The position numbers and the translations under genes were made by a program. Under the pieces are notes generated by a model, which was given only the letters and a program-made list of their open reading frames with translations, was not told where the DNA came from and searched no databases. From Serratia fonticola (GTDB lineage Bacteria > Pseudomonadota > Gammaproteobacteria > Enterobacterales > Enterobacteriaceae): a DNA stretch of 64,000 nt. The stretch covers positions 4,402,001 through 4,466,000 of the forward strand of contig NZ_CP011254.1 of NCBI RefSeq assembly GCF_001006005.1, written 5' to 3'. Shown here in pieces: positions 54,743 through 64,000 of the stretch (positions are counted from its first letter, which is position 1; every line of letters begins with the position of its first letter).

Positions 54743-57376
54743 TCAGTTGTCCCTTGGGATGGCGGTGCCCCATTCGCGCCAATCTTTCGGCTCTTCCGCA
54801 TTCAGCAGGAAGTGTTTGTTCGGCGTGGCTTTAGGGGCCAGCGGAATGCTAGGTGGGGTGGCAAAGGCAATACCGCCGCGAATAAATTGCTGGAAGGTAC
54901 CGCTCTTGATCACGCCGCCCGTCAGGCCAAACTGCAGGTTATAGCCAGAGGCCAACCAGAAGACGGTGTTGTTACGCACCAGATGCTGGTATTTCTTGCT
55001 GACGCGCAGCGAGACGTGCACTCGATCTGACATCGCCCCCAGATAGAAACCGGTCACGGTACCCACTTCAATGCCACGGAACAGGATCGGTGTGCCGATT
55101 TGCAGCGAACCGGTCTCGGCGGCGTCCAGGATCACGCTCAGGCCATCCAGGTAGCGGGAGTCGGTAATGCTGGCTTCCTGCAGCTCAAAAGAGCGCATTG
55201 AACCGCCGTGGCCAGGTTCCACGTTGATATAGGGCTGCAACAGGGAGTCCAGATTATTGACCCCAGCGGCAGAAATCTCCGGTGAAACGATGGCAAAACG
55301 GCTGCCGAGACGGGCAAAGGTTTTCACATACTCTGGATACAATACCGCTTTCGCCAGCACCTCGTTACGCTCTGGTGCCAGTTTCAGTGATTCAAGCTGG
55401 CCGATATCAATGCCCAGATAGCGTATTGGCATGCCAGGGGACAGTTTGCTGGCATCATAGGTGCGTAGCGTGATCTGGCTACCCACGGCGCGAGCGGCGG
55501 TTTCTGAGGCGTACAGCACGCGTTTGGCCCCTTTATCCAGCGTAACGCCCTGCAGGTTATCAAAGCTGATGGCGCCTTTCAGCGCGCGGTTGAGCGGGGA
55601 AGCCTGCACCGTCAGGCCGCTGCCGTTCAATTGCACTTTGGCACCGCCTTCCGCCCAGAAAATGCTTTCGCTGGTTAACAGCTTGCGGTATTCCGGGCTG
55701 ATATAGACCTCAACGTCAAACTCGTTGGCCTTGGGCCGTACGTTGACAATCTCACCCACCTGGAACTTGCGGTATAGCACCACCGAACCGGCTTGCACAT
55801 CTGGCAGGCTGGTGGCGGTAAGCGTCAAGGTTGGCAGTGGGTTGTTGCCGACGATACCCTCGGCGGCTTTTTCCGCGTTGCTGTACAGCGGGTACTGCGC
55901 GTCCGGCTCGCCTTTACCCCCAGGGATCAGGCGTACGCCGCCGTCCAGCCACTCCTGGGCGCTGGCCCCCAACACCTGCACACCGTCCAGCCCGAATTTG
56001 ACATCCACACGGCTGTTGACCACAAATTTACTGTCTTTGTGCAGCAAACTGCGGTGCTGTGCTTCGATCGCCGCCGTAAAGGTCACACCCCCGTCGGTCA
56101 GGGTACGGGTCAGGATCTGGCCGACCTTGATACCGTGCACGATTAATGGCTGCCCAACGTCGATGCCGTAGCTTTGCGGGGCATTCAAGGTGACCGTCAC
56201 CACGCCAGGCTGTTGCAGCAGCGTTTTACTGCTATCCAACACGGTAAAGTGCTGCTGGGGTTCACCTTCACCCGGCACCAACTCCAGTGTGTTGCCGGTT
56301 AACAGCTGGCTCAGCTTGGCGTCGTTAAGGCTGATTTTTGGGCTGCGCATCTCAATGCGCGTGCCGGTACGCATCAGATCGACCACCGAAGGATCGATGG
56401 TGAGTTCGCCGGTTACCTTGCTATCCTGTTGCAGAGCCAGACGAGTCAAGGTGCCGACCTGCAATCCTTGATACATCAGCGGCGTGTGTCCCTCGCTCAG
56501 GCTGTTGCCGTCGGGCAGGTCCAGCGAGATGTTAACCCCACGCTGGCTGTGGGCCAGGTCCGGATACAGCGTAAAGTTTTGATCGGCCTTGGCCTGCTTG
56601 CCGTCGAGCGGGGAGTCAAAGGCTATCGCACCGTTTACCAACGCTGCCAGGCTCTCCATCTGCACACTGGCACCGGACAGGCTGAAATCGCCTTTAAAAC
56701 CGGAAACGTTCCAGAAGCGGGTGTTGTCCTTCACCAGATTGGCAAAGCGGCGGTCGATCAGCACGTCGATGATCACGCCTTTGTTACCCGGCGAAATAGT
56801 GTAGTCATACACTTTACCGACCGGGATCTTGCGATAATAGACCAGCGAGCCGGTGTTCAGGGAACCGAGGTCGTCTGCTTGCAGGTGGATCATCAGCTCG
56901 CCGGTATTCAGGCGGTATTTCGGCTGCGTATCCAGTGCGGTGAAGTGGGTTTGCGGTTTGCCGCGGCCCGGCATCATGCCGATGTAGTTACCACCGACCA
57001 GCGCATCCAGGCCGGAAACCCCTGCCAATGAGGCTTTGGGTGTCACCAGCCAGAATTGCGTGCCTTCCCGCAGTGAGTCTTCCAGATCGCTCTTGATACT
57101 GGCTTCAACCACGATACTACGCAGATCCTTGCTCAGCGAAATGCTTTGCACGGTACCCACTTCCACACCCTGGTAACGAACAGGCGTGCGGCCAGCGACA
57201 ATACCTGCCGCAGACTGGAAGTCTATGGTGACGCTATTGCCGCTCTCCTGGTAATTGGTATAGACCAGCCACCCGGCAATCAGCAGGGCGATAAACGGCA
57301 GTAACCAGAATGGCGAGATACGGCGCTTGTTTTTGACCCGCGCCTCAGTCGGCGTATTCGGCGTTTCCTGTTGCAT
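54743..57376 (-). CDS. letB: LetB, seven-MCE-domain envelope lipid tunnel
   Basis: 877 residues with one N-terminal membrane helix ([20 protein letters not shown]) and seven MCE repeats, each marked by a variant of [13 protein letters not shown] (also [36 protein letters not shown]). E. coli LetB (YebT) forms a hexameric tube across the periplasm that moves lipids between membranes. The start is taken as MQQETPN at 57376, matching E. coli MSQETP; an ATG two codons earlier is equally possible. Overlaps the end of letA by about 30 bases. Confidence 0.95.
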   Translation of the reverse strand: MQQETPNTPTEARVKNKRRISPFWLLPFIALLIAGWLVYTNYQESGNSVTIDFQSAAGIVAGRTPVRYQGVEVGTVQSISLSKDLRSIVVEASIKSDLEDSLREGTQFWLVTPKASLAGVSGLDALVGGNYIGMMPGRGKPQTHFTALDTQPKYRLNTGELMIHLQADDLGSLNTGSLVYYRKIPVGKVYDYTISPGNKGVIIDVLIDRRFANLVKDNTRFWNVSGFKGDFSLSGASVQMESLAALVNGAIAFDSPLDGKQAKADQNFTLYPDLAHSQRGVNISLDLPDGNSLSEGHTPLMYQGLQVGTLTRLALQQDSKVTGELTIDPSVVDLMRTGTRIEMRSPKISLNDAKLSQLLTGNTLELVPGEGEPQQHFTVLDSSKTLLQQPGVVTVTLNAPQSYGIDVGQPLIVHGIKVGQILTRTLTDGGVTFTAAIEAQHRSLLHKDSKFVVNSRVDVKFGLDGVQVLGASAQEWLDGGVRLIPGGKGEPDAQYPLYSNAEKAAEGIVGNNPLPTLTLTATSLPDVQAGSVVLYRKFQVGEIVNVRPKANEFDVEVYISPEYRKLLTSESIFWAEGGAKVQLNGSGLTVQASPLNRALKGAISFDNLQGVTLDKGAKRVLYASETAARAVGSQITLRTYDASKLSPGMPIRYLGIDIGQLESLKLAPERNEVLAKAVLYPEYVKTFARLGSRFAIVSPEISAAGVNNLDSLLQPYINVEPGHGGSMRSFELQEASITDSRYLDGLSVILDAAETGSLQIGTPILFRGIEVGTVTGFYLGAMSDRVHVSLRVSKKYQHLVRNNTVFWLASGYNLQFGLTGGVIKSGTFQQFIRGGIAFATPPSIPLAPKATPNKHFLLNAEEPKDWREWGTAIPRDN

Positions 57377-58595
57377 GTGCATCCCAAATCAATCGGCTGT
57401 CCAGCCACTGTACGGCAAGGATAGTTAAAATAACCGCAGACCCAAAGTAAAAAGCTGCTGGTCCCATAGTAAAAGATAACAGTTGGTCGCGATTGATCAG
57501 CGACATCATCAACGAGATCACGAACAGATCGAGCATCGACCAGCGGCCAACCCAGGTGACCAGCCGGAGCAGCCGGATGCGGGTTTTGAGGCTGTGCGAC
57601 GTTTTGAAATGAATGCTGAACAGCAGCACCAGCAGCACGATCACCTTGGTAAAGGGTACCAGGACACTGGCGATAAATACGATGGCGGCGATCGGCATGT
57701 TACCCGAGTTGGCCAGCGAGACGACGCCGCTGAAAATGGTATCTTCCATACGCGCGCCGTTGGCGTAAACCACCGAGATCGGCAGCAGGTTGGCGGGGAT
57801 TAGCAGCACGATGGCGGCAATCAGCGCGGCCCAGGTTTTTTGCAGGCTGTAAGGCTGGCGATGGCACATCGGCACATGACAGCGGGGGCAGCGGCCACGC
57901 TCATCCTGAAAACCGGTAAAATGGCAGGCCAGGCAGACGTGTAACGCCTCTGATTTGCCCTCTGGCTGTTCCTGCGGATAGTAGCGTTCCCACATCTGTT
58001 CCAGGTTCATGTGGATCAGCGTCAGCAGGCTGAGCAGGGTCAATGCCAGATAGGCAATCAGGGCGCTGCCGGGTTCAATATCTGCATATTCCTTGACCTT
58101 GATCGCCGCGACTACCATGCCGATCAGGTAAATATCGAGCATGATCCACTCTTTCAGACGCTCCAGCATCAGCAGCACTGGCCGCAGGTTCATGCCGAGT
58201 GCATGGCCAAACCACAGGTACAGCAATGACAGTGATAGCGTCAGCGGCGCGCCGATGGTGCAGAAGGCGACCATGCTGGCGGTAAACGGATCCCCCTGGC
58301 TGCTCATTTGCCAGATGCCTTCCAACAGGCTAGCGTTAATCTTCGTGCCGAGCAGGCGAATGCTGATCAACGGCTCGCTAAAGGCAAAGGGCATCAGCAA
58401 TAGCATGGTGACGGCTACGGCGGTCAGGCGGGTCATTGACCAGTCGCGGCCATTCACCACTTTGGCGTTGCAACGTGGGCAGTAGGCGGCCTGATTGCGG
58501 GTTAACGGCGGCAACGTGAACAGCAAATCGCATTCACAACAGCGTTGGTGGCGAGCCTTGGAGAGCGGGCCGGTAATGGCGAGTATCTTCATCAT
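57345..58595 (-). CDS. letA: LetA, inner membrane partner of LetB
   Basis: 416 residues with two zinc-ribbon halves, CCECDLLF...YCPRCNAK and VCLACHF...CPRCHVPM, each followed by four membrane helices (PqiA-like). Conserved [20 protein letters not shown] and [15 protein letters not shown] blocks. LetA (YebS) is thought to feed lipids into LetB. Two adjacent ATG codons (58595, 58592). Divergent from msrC with about 240 bases of shared promoter DNA. Confidence 0.95.
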   Translation of the reverse strand: MMKILAITGPLSKARHQRCCECDLLFTLPPLTRNQAAYCPRCNAKVVNGRDWSMTRLTAVAVTMLLLMPFAFSEPLISIRLLGTKINASLLEGIWQMSSQGDPFTASMVAFCTIGAPLTLSLSLLYLWFGHALGMNLRPVLLMLERLKEWIMLDIYLIGMVVAAIKVKEYADIEPGSALIAYLALTLLSLLTLIHMNLEQMWERYYPQEQPEGKSEALHVCLACHFTGFQDERGRCPRCHVPMCHRQPYSLQKTWAALIAAIVLLIPANLLPISVVYANGARMEDTIFSGVVSLANSGNMPIAAIVFIASVLVPFTKVIVLLVLLFSIHFKTSHSLKTRIRLLRLVTWVGRWSMLDLFVISLMMSLINRDQLLSFTMGPAAFYFGSAVILTILAVQWLDSRLIWDAHATGNAEYAD

Positions 58596-58832
58596 GAGTG
58601 CTGTTTGGCGACCTGAGGTCTACTTAGCGTAGCTTGAAAACCAACCTGTCAATGCCATCAACCGGTAAAAAGGGATTAGCATCGCAGGTTACAAATGATT
58701 TTTAGACGGCAAACATACCCTGTTGTACCGTGTTTTGTGAAGCAACAGATGATTAACCTTGTGGCTATACGCATTTAATGCTTATTTTATACGGGTTAAG
58801 TCGAGGCTATTTGAGTATTTGAACGGTTAATC

Positions 58833-59330
58833 ATGACTAAAGAATCATTCTACGCGGAATTAAAACGCGATTTGAGCGCATTGCTGGATGGGGAAGATAA
58901 CTTTATCGCCGCATTGTCTAACGCCAGTGCGCTACTCAATGAGCGTCTTGATGACGTAAACTGGGTCGGTTTTTACCTGATGGAAGGCCATCAACTGGTG
59001 CTAGGTCCGTTCCAAGGCAAGATTGCCTGCGTGCGGATCCCGTTGGGTAAGGGCGTGTGCGGTACGGCAGCGGCGCAGAACCAGGTGCAGCGCGTTGGCG
59101 ATGTTCACGCATTTCCTGGACATATCGCCTGCGATGCCGCCAGCAACGCGGAAATTGTGTTGCCGTTAGACGTCAGTGGTCAGGTCATCGGGGTTCTGGA
59201 TATCGACAGCACAGTTTATCAACGCTTCGATGAACAGGACGAAATCGGCCTGAAAGCAGTGGTGGCGGGGCTTTGCGCACGGCTGGCACAGAGCAATTTT
59301 GCGAAATATGTCACTGTAGCGGCAAGTTGA
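58833..59330 (+). CDS. msrC: Free methionine-R-sulfoxide reductase MsrC
   Basis: 165 residues, GAF fold. Reduces free Met-R-sulfoxide using cysteines; those expected are in GKIACVRIPLGKGVCGTAA and GHIACDAASNAEIVLPL, all present. NWVGFYLMEG and QVIGVLDIDSTVY are family blocks (E. coli YebR). Upstream of proQ as in E. coli. Confidence 0.94.
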   Translation: MTKESFYAELKRDLSALLDGEDNFIAALSNASALLNERLDDVNWVGFYLMEGHQLVLGPFQGKIACVRIPLGKGVCGTAAAQNQVQRVGDVHAFPGHIACDAASNAEIVLPLDVSGQVIGVLDIDSTVYQRFDEQDEIGLKAVVAGLCARLAQSNFAKYVTVAAS

Positions 59331-59425
59331 TCTACGGTTAACGTGGCATTTAGCGATGGCGTCATTATAATGACGCCTGTTCATGCCTGCGGCTTGTTGG
59401 CAACCCGTTGTAATCAGGAAATTTC

Positions 59426-60139
59426 ATGGAAAATCAACACAAGTTGAACACAGTTAAAGAAGTCATTGCTTTTCTTGCCGAGCGTTTCCCGCTCTGCTTT
59501 AGCGCCGAAGGCGAAGCACGCCCGCTGAAAATCGGTATTTTTCAGGATCTGGTAGAACGTGTACAAGGGGAAGAGAACCTCAGCAAAACGCAGCTGCGTT
59601 CAGCTCTGCGCCTGTATACCTCAAGCTGGCGTTACCTGTACGGTGTCAAAGTTGGCGCCCAGCGTGTAGACCTGGACGGTAACCCGTGCGGTGAGCTGGA
59701 ACAGCAGCATGTCGATCATGCTCGCCAGCAGCTTGAAGAAGCCAAAGCGCGCGTTCAGGCACAGCGTGCCGAACAGAATGCCAAAAAACGTGAAGCTGCT
59801 GGTGAGTCTGCCACTGCCGAGCCTCGTCGTCCGCGTCCTGCCGGCAAAAAGCCAGCCGTACGTCGTGAAGGCGGAGCCGCAGCAGAGAACCGCAAGCCGC
59901 GCCCACAACAAGCACGCCCACAGCAAGCTCGTGAACCTCGTGTAGCCAAAGAGGCCAGCCAGCCGCGTCATGTGCCAGTCACAGACATCTCAAAACTGCA
60001 AATTGGCCAGGAAATCAAAGTCAGAGCAGGTCAGAGCGCGATGGACGCAACCGTACTCGAAATCGCTAAAGATGGCGTTCGTGTACAGCTCTCCTCCGGT
60101 CTGGCGATGATTGTGCGCGCAGAACACTTGCAGTTCTGA
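59426..60139 (+). CDS. proQ: ProQ, FinO-family RNA chaperone
   Basis: 237 residues: FinO-like N-domain ([39 protein letters not shown]), a basic Ala/Arg/Lys/Gln linker (about 105-185), and the C-terminal Tudor-like domain ([20 protein letters not shown]). Binds sRNAs and mRNA 3' ends; matures many RNAs independently of Hfq. Leads the proQ-prc pair; 19 bases to prc. Confidence 0.96.
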   Translation: MENQHKLNTVKEVIAFLAERFPLCFSAEGEARPLKIGIFQDLVERVQGEENLSKTQLRSALRLYTSSWRYLYGVKVGAQRVDLDGNPCGELEQQHVDHARQQLEEAKARVQAQRAEQNAKKREAAGESATAEPRRPRPAGKKPAVRREGGAAAENRKPRPQQARPQQAREPRVAKEASQPRHVPVTDISKLQIGQEIKVRAGQSAMDATVLEIAKDGVRVQLSSGLAMIVRAEHLQF

Positions 60140-60158
60140 TACGGAGGCCAACCAAGGC

Positions 60159-62207
60159 ATGAACAAATTTGTCAGATTAACCGCAGTTGCGGCTTTGCTG
60201 TGGGCGGGTGTCAGTTACGGAGCGGATACAGCCAACATCCGCATCGATCAACTGCCCAAGCTTGAGCAGGAAGCTGAACATGCAACCGTGAGTGAGCGCG
60301 TAACATCGCGCTTCACTCGCTCTCATTATCGCCAGTTTGCTCTGGATGCGGATTTTTCAGGCAAGATCTTCGATCGCTACCTGAATATGCTGGACTACAG
60401 CCACAATGTGCTGCTGGCCTCCGACGTCGCGCAATTTGCCGACAAACGCAGCACGCTGGGTGAAGAGCTGAAATCCGGCAAACTGGTTACGCCTTATGCG
60501 TTATTCAATCTGGCGCAAAAACGCCGCTTTGAGCGCTATCAGTATGCGCTATCGTTGCTCGACAAGCCGATGAACTTCACCGGCAACGACACCATTGACG
60601 TAGACCGCAGCAAAGCGCCGTGGCCGAAAGACAAGGCTGAATTGGACCGCCTGTGGGATGCCAAGGTCAAATACGATCAGTTGAACCTGAAGCTGACCGG
60701 CAAAACGGATAAAGAGATCCGTGACACACTGACCAAGCGTTATCAGTTTGCGATCAAACGCCTGACGCAAAGCAACAGCGAAGACGTGTTCTCGCTGATC
60801 ATGACCGCGTTTGCCCACGAAATCGATCCGCACACCAACTACCTTTCGCCACGCAATACCGAACAGTTCAATACCGAGATGAGTCTCTCGCTGGAAGGGA
60901 TTGGTGCCGTGTTGCAGATGGATGATGATTACACCGTGATCAACTCCATGGTGGCAGGCGGCCCGGCAGCCAAGAGCAAGGCGATCGCCGTCGGCGACCG
61001 TATTGTCGGCGTTGGCCAGGCAGGCAAATCGATGGTGGACGTGATCGGTTGGCGTCTTGACGATGTTGTCTCGCTGATCAAAGGGCCGAAGGGCAGCAAG
61101 GTTCGCCTGGAGATCCTGCCGGCAGGTAAAGGCACCAAAACCCGTATAGTTACGCTGACTCGTGAGCGTATCCGCTTGGAAGATCGCGCAGTTAAAATGA
61201 CTATCAAGACCGTCGGCAAGCAGAAGGTCGCGGTGATGGACATCCCTGGCTTCTACGTCGGCCTGACCGATGACGTAAAAGTCCAACTGCAAAAGATGGC
61301 CAAGCAGAACGTCGACAGTTTGATTATCGATCTGCGTGGCAACGGTGGCGGGGCATTGACCGAGGCGGTATCGCTTTCTGGTCTGTTTATCCCAAGTGGC
61401 CCGGTTGTTCAGGTGCGTGATAACAACGGCAAGATCCGCGAAGATGCGGATAACGACGGTGTTGTCTACTACAAAGGCCCGCTGGTGGTGTTGGTTGACC
61501 GCTTCAGCGCCTCCGCCTCCGAGATCTTTGCTGCGGCAATGCAAGACTATGGCCGTGCGCTGATCGTGGGCGAGCCTACCTTCGGTAAAGGCACGGTGCA
61601 GCAGTACCGTTCACTGAACCGCATTTACGATCAGATGCTGCGCCCTGAATGGCCTGCGCTGGGTTCTGTCCAGTACACCATCCAGAAGTTCTACCGCGTT
61701 GACGGTGGCAGCACCCAGCGTAAAGGCGTCACGCCAGATATTCTGATGCCAACGGGGATCGATCCGGCAGAAACCGGCGAGAGCTTCGAAGATAACGCCA
61801 TGCCGTGGGATAGCGTCAATGCAGCTGCCTACACCAAAACTGGTGATTTGAAGCCGTTTGAACCGCAACTGCTGAAAGACCATGCGCAGCGTATCGCCAA
61901 GGATCCAGAGTTCCAATACATCGCGCAGGATATTGCCCATTACAAGGCGTTGAAAGACAAGCGCAACATCGTTTCTCTTAATCTGGCTACCCGTGAAAAA
62001 GAGAACCATGACGATGATGCTACGCGCCTGAAACGTATTAATGAGCGTCTGGAGCGTGAGGGTAAGAAACCGCTGAAGTCCTTGGAAGATCTGCCAAAGG
62101 ACTACAAGGAACCGGATCCGTATCTGGATGAAACGGTCAAGATCGCACTGGATCTGGCCAATAACGAAAAGCAGCAGCCATCACAACAGACGGCCGCCGC
62201 CAAGTAA
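60159..62207 (+). CDS. prc: Tail-specific protease Prc (Tsp)
   Basis: 682 residues, periplasmic. Signal peptide to SYGADT, PDZ domain around 240-320 (SLSLEGIGAVLQMDDDYTVI), S41 catalytic serine in DRFSASASEIFAAAMQDYG and lysine in EPTFGKGTVQQY. Cuts proteins at hydrophobic C-termini, including FtsI and cell-wall hydrolases. ATG 60159 follows ACGGAGGCCAACCAAGGC; a longer frame from 60111 overlaps proQ. Ends at a strong terminator. Confidence 0.96.
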   Translation: MNKFVRLTAVAALLWAGVSYGADTANIRIDQLPKLEQEAEHATVSERVTSRFTRSHYRQFALDADFSGKIFDRYLNMLDYSHNVLLASDVAQFADKRSTLGEELKSGKLVTPYALFNLAQKRRFERYQYALSLLDKPMNFTGNDTIDVDRSKAPWPKDKAELDRLWDAKVKYDQLNLKLTGKTDKEIRDTLTKRYQFAIKRLTQSNSEDVFSLIMTAFAHEIDPHTNYLSPRNTEQFNTEMSLSLEGIGAVLQMDDDYTVINSMVAGGPAAKSKAIAVGDRIVGVGQAGKSMVDVIGWRLDDVVSLIKGPKGSKVRLEILPAGKGTKTRIVTLTRERIRLEDRAVKMTIKTVGKQKVAVMDIPGFYVGLTDDVKVQLQKMAKQNVDSLIIDLRGNGGGALTEAVSLSGLFIPSGPVVQVRDNNGKIREDADNDGVVYYKGPLVVLVDRFSASASEIFAAAMQDYGRALIVGEPTFGKGTVQQYRSLNRIYDQMLRPEWPALGSVQYTIQKFYRVDGGSTQRKGVTPDILMPTGIDPAETGESFEDNAMPWDSVNAAAYTKTGDLKPFEPQLLKDHAQRIAKDPEFQYIAQDIAHYKALKDKRNIVSLNLATREKENHDDDATRLKRINERLEREGKKPLKSLEDLPKDYKEPDPYLDETVKIALDLANNEKQQPSQQTAAAK

Positions 62208-62232
62208 GTTATTTGCGTATAAAATGTTATTG

Positions 62233-62260
62233 AGCGCACCTTCGGGTGCGCTTTTTTTTT
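62233..62260 (+). terminator. prc terminator
   Basis: AGCGCACC-TTCG-GGTGCGCT with nine T, a classic UUCG-type hairpin. Confidence 0.93.
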
Positions 62261-62320
62261 CGCTATACCCGCACTAAAATTTCTGTTGAGGTCTCCACCC
62301 TGGGCTCCGAGATCGTTTAC

Positions 62321-62367
62321 ACTTTGTAAAACCCTTGTTTCTTCGTGACTTTGTAAAGTTACGTATT
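62321..62367. promoter_or_regulatory. htpX upstream sites, CpxR-like
   Basis: ACTTTGTAAA occurs twice (62321-62330 and 62348-62357). The second continues as GTAAA-GTTAC-GTATT, close to the CpxR box GTAAA-N5-GTAAA. E. coli htpX is induced by the Cpx envelope stress response, so the match is plausible. Confidence 0.5.
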
Positions 62368-62474
62368 TTTAGTGGGTTAATGGCCTGCCAATCTTGAAAT
62401 TGTGACCAATGCCCATAAGATCTGGGTATCTGAGGTCGCGTTTTGTTAACAAATAACGAGGAAGTAAACATTCT

Positions 62475-63353
62475 ATGATGCGTATAGCTTTGTTCCTGCT
62501 CACCAACCTGGCGGTGATGTTGGTTTTCGGGCTGGTGCTTAGCCTGACAGGGATCCAATCCAGTAGCGTTCAAGGCCTGATGATCATGGCCGGTCTGTTC
62601 GGTTTTGGCGGTGCGTTTGTTTCACTGCTGATGTCCAAATGGATGGCGCTGCGCTCCGTCGGTGGGGAAGTGATTGAACAGCCGCGTAACGAAACCGAGC
62701 GCTGGCTGTTGGACACGGTGCGCCGCCAATCGCAGCAGGCGGGTATCGCCATGCCGCAGGTGGCCATCTACCAGGCACCGGACATCAACGCCTTTGCGAC
62801 CGGCGCACGCCGCGATGCATCGCTGGTGGCGGTCAGTACCGGCCTGCTGCAAAGCATGAGCCGTGATGAGGCGGAAGCGGTGATCGCCCACGAAATCAGC
62901 CACGTTGCCAATGGCGACATGGTGACCATGACGCTGATCCAAGGGGTGGTGAACACCTTCGTGATCTTCGTGTCGCGCCTGATTGCTCAGGTGGCCGCCG
63001 GTTTCCTGGGTAACCGTGATGGGGAAGGCGAAGGTAACGGCAACCCGATGATCTACTTCGGCGTGTCGATGGTGTTGGAGCTGGTATTTGGTATTCTGGC
63101 CAGCATTATCACCATGTGGTTCTCACGTCATCGTGAATTCCACGCCGATGCGGGTTCAGCCAAACTGGTCGGCCGCGAGAAGATGATCGCTGCGCTGCAA
63201 CGTTTGAAAACCAGCTATGAACCGCAGGAAGCGGGCACCCTGATGGCTTTCTGCATCAACGGCAAATCCAAGTCGTTCAGCGAGCTGTTTATGTCACACC
63301 CGCCGTTGGACAAGCGTATCGAAGCGCTGCGTTCCGGCCAGTATCTGAAATAA
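62475..63353 (+). CDS. htpX: HtpX, inner membrane metalloprotease
   Basis: 292 residues, M48B family. Four membrane helices (first two at 5-25 and 35-53), zinc-binding HEISH in [13 protein letters not shown] and the third ligand glutamate in [15 protein letters not shown]. Degrades damaged membrane proteins with FtsH, under Cpx control. ATG 62475 is used; an ATG pair (MMRIALFL) is present. In E. coli kdgR follows before yebQ; here no kdgR is between htpX and the MFS gene. Confidence 0.96.
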   Translation: MMRIALFLLTNLAVMLVFGLVLSLTGIQSSSVQGLMIMAGLFGFGGAFVSLLMSKWMALRSVGGEVIEQPRNETERWLLDTVRRQSQQAGIAMPQVAIYQAPDINAFATGARRDASLVAVSTGLLQSMSRDEAEAVIAHEISHVANGDMVTMTLIQGVVNTFVIFVSRLIAQVAAGFLGNRDGEGEGNGNPMIYFGVSMVLELVFGILASIITMWFSRHREFHADAGSAKLVGREKMIAALQRLKTSYEPQEAGTLMAFCINGKSKSFSELFMSHPPLDKRIEALRSGQYLK

Positions 63354-63368
63354 CCCTGCATCAAACAA

Positions 63369-63390
63369 ACCCCGGCTCGCCGGGGTTTTT
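63369..63390 (+). terminator. htpX terminator
   Basis: ACCCCGG-CTCG-CCGGGGT followed by TTTT. Confidence 0.88.
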
Positions 63391-63401
63391 GCTGTTTAAA
63401 T

Positions 63402-63426
63402 GGGCGCAGCATGCGGCGCCCCTACG
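63402..63426 (+). repeat. Dispersed palindromic repeat (REP-like)
   Basis: GGGCGCAGCATGCGGCGCCC then CTACG; forms an inverted pair with the copy at 63476. Confidence 0.65.
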
Positions 63427-63475
63427 AGGTGGCTAGGTTGATATCAGCAGTTTCAAACCCTCACCGGGCTTATGG

Positions 63476-63501
63476 CGTAGGGGCGCTGCATGCTGCGCCC
63501 G
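63476..63501 (-). repeat. Dispersed palindromic repeat (REP-like)
   Basis: CGTAG then GGGCGCTGCATGCTGCGCCC; opposite orientation to 63402, 50 bases away, between convergent genes, like a bacterial interspersed mosaic element. Confidence 0.65.
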
Positions 63502-63524
63502 ATACCCGCGTTCTGCCCGATAAG

Positions 63525-64000
63525 CTAGTTACCAGGTTCAGCGAGGTTCGCGCGGGGTTGAGTGATACGTAAGCAACTCACTACGGCCGCGACGCTGGCG
63601 AAGATCCCCGCCAACACCAACGAAGCGTGTGTGCCGCTGGTGGGGAACAGGTTGAACATCAAAGCCACCAGTGCCGCGCCAGAGGTTTGCCCCAATAATC
63701 GTGCAGTGCCCAACATGCCACTGGCTCCGCCGCTGCGGTGGCGTGGGGCGGCAGAAATAATGGTGTGATTGTTAGGCGACTGGAATAACCCAAAGCCCGC
63801 ACCGCACAGTAGCATGCGCCAGATAATATCCAGATCCGTCGGGTTATGTGGCAACAGCGCCAGCAGGAACAAACCGAGCGCGAAGGTCGCCAAACCAATC
63901 CCTCCCAGTAACCCTGCATGAACACGCTCCACCAGGCGGCCTGCAATCGGTGCCATCACGATAATGGCCAACGGCCAGGGAGTTAACAGCAAACCTGTCG
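63525..64000 (-). CDS. MFS transporter (YebQ-like), C-terminal part
   Basis: The window holds the last 158 codons; the gene continues beyond 64000. Helical segments include LLLTPWPLAIIVMAPIAGRL, LGLFLLALLP and ASLVLAGIFASVAAVVS; GFGLFQSPNNHTIISAAPRHRSGGASGMLGTARLLGQT (split here) is a motif C-like stretch common in 14-helix DHA2 drug exporters. In E. coli the MFS gene yebQ is two genes from htpX, so a YebQ homologue is likely by synteny. Substrate unknown. Confidence 0.8.
   Translation of the reverse strand, partial: TGLLLTPWPLAIIVMAPIAGRLVERVHAGLLGGIGLATFALGLFLLALLPHNPTDLDIIWRMLLCGAGFGLFQSPNNHTIISAAPRHRSGGASGMLGTARLLGQTSGAALVALMFNLFPTSGTHASLVLAGIFASVAAVVSCLRITQPRANLAEPGN

Overview
The window reads as chromosomal DNA of a Serratia-like member of the Yersiniaceae (Enterobacterales). 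The evidence is enterobacterial housekeeping synteny (rluE/icd at the left end; yebV, rsmF, letB, letA, msrC, proQ, prc, htpX and a yebQ-type transporter at the right end), enteric puu and hut catabolic clusters, tsx, and a short dispersed palindromic repeat (GGGCGCAGCATGCTGCGCCC type). The genus is an inference from gene content, not a measurement.

Layout. 1-1.5 kb: start of rluE (minus) and complete icd (plus). 1.9-8.3 kb: an AT-richer accessory block with two small lipoproteins and a chaperone-usher fimbrial cluster (minor subunit, major pilin, chaperone, usher; no obvious two-domain adhesin). The icd terminator and its downstream flank recur as diverged direct copies after the minor subunit gene and after the usher gene. 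8.5-23.4 kb: a complete type I-F CRISPR-Cas system with cas1, a cas2-cas3 fusion, csy1-csy4 and three arrays in the same orientation (43, 12 and 14 repeats, the last count including one truncated repeat). Each array has a recognisable leader carrying a consensus IHF box at the same distance from the first repeat. A pnuC-nadR-like operon for nicotinamide riboside salvage lies between arrays 2 and 3 on the opposite strand. 23.6-26.3 kb: a small lipoprotein with a TolA domain III-like fold, a tiny zinc-ribbon protein, an unannotated minus-strand sRNA candidate carrying the ArcZ seed sequence, a LysE/RhtB exporter and a membrane-anchored ToxR-like regulator.

26.6-33.9 kb: the putrescine-degrading Puu pathway as two divergent operons (puuDRCB minus, puuAP plus) with PuuR-like operators between them; puuE is absent here. 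34-38.7 kb: yddG-like exporter, a hypothetical gene, tsx, a small gene, and a DAP-like S12 serine hydrolase. 39-44.2 kb: histidine utilisation (hutG, hutI, hutC minus; hutF, hutD plus) using the HutF/HutG route, with near-identical TGTATATACA palindromes at hutI and hutF that fit HutC operators. 44.3-46.6 kb: small genes including a yniD homologue with a TTG start, an ASCH protein next to a C39-like peptidase, and yebV. 47.1-53.1 kb: a six-gene archaic Csu-type pilus operon, apparently inserted between yebV and rsmF. 53.1-64 kb: rsmF, letB, letA (minus), msrC, proQ, prc, htpX (plus), and the end of an MFS transporter cut by the window edge.

The most interesting items are the ArcZ-seed sRNA outside any visible arcB context, the TolA-III-like lipoprotein beside a CRISPR array, the NAD-salvage pair between arrays, the three diverged copies of the icd terminator flank, and array details (a non-adjacent duplicated spacer, a repeat lacking its first 11 nt, an array-specific repeat variant). 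All assignments rest on reading the sequence and remembered family features; no searches were run.
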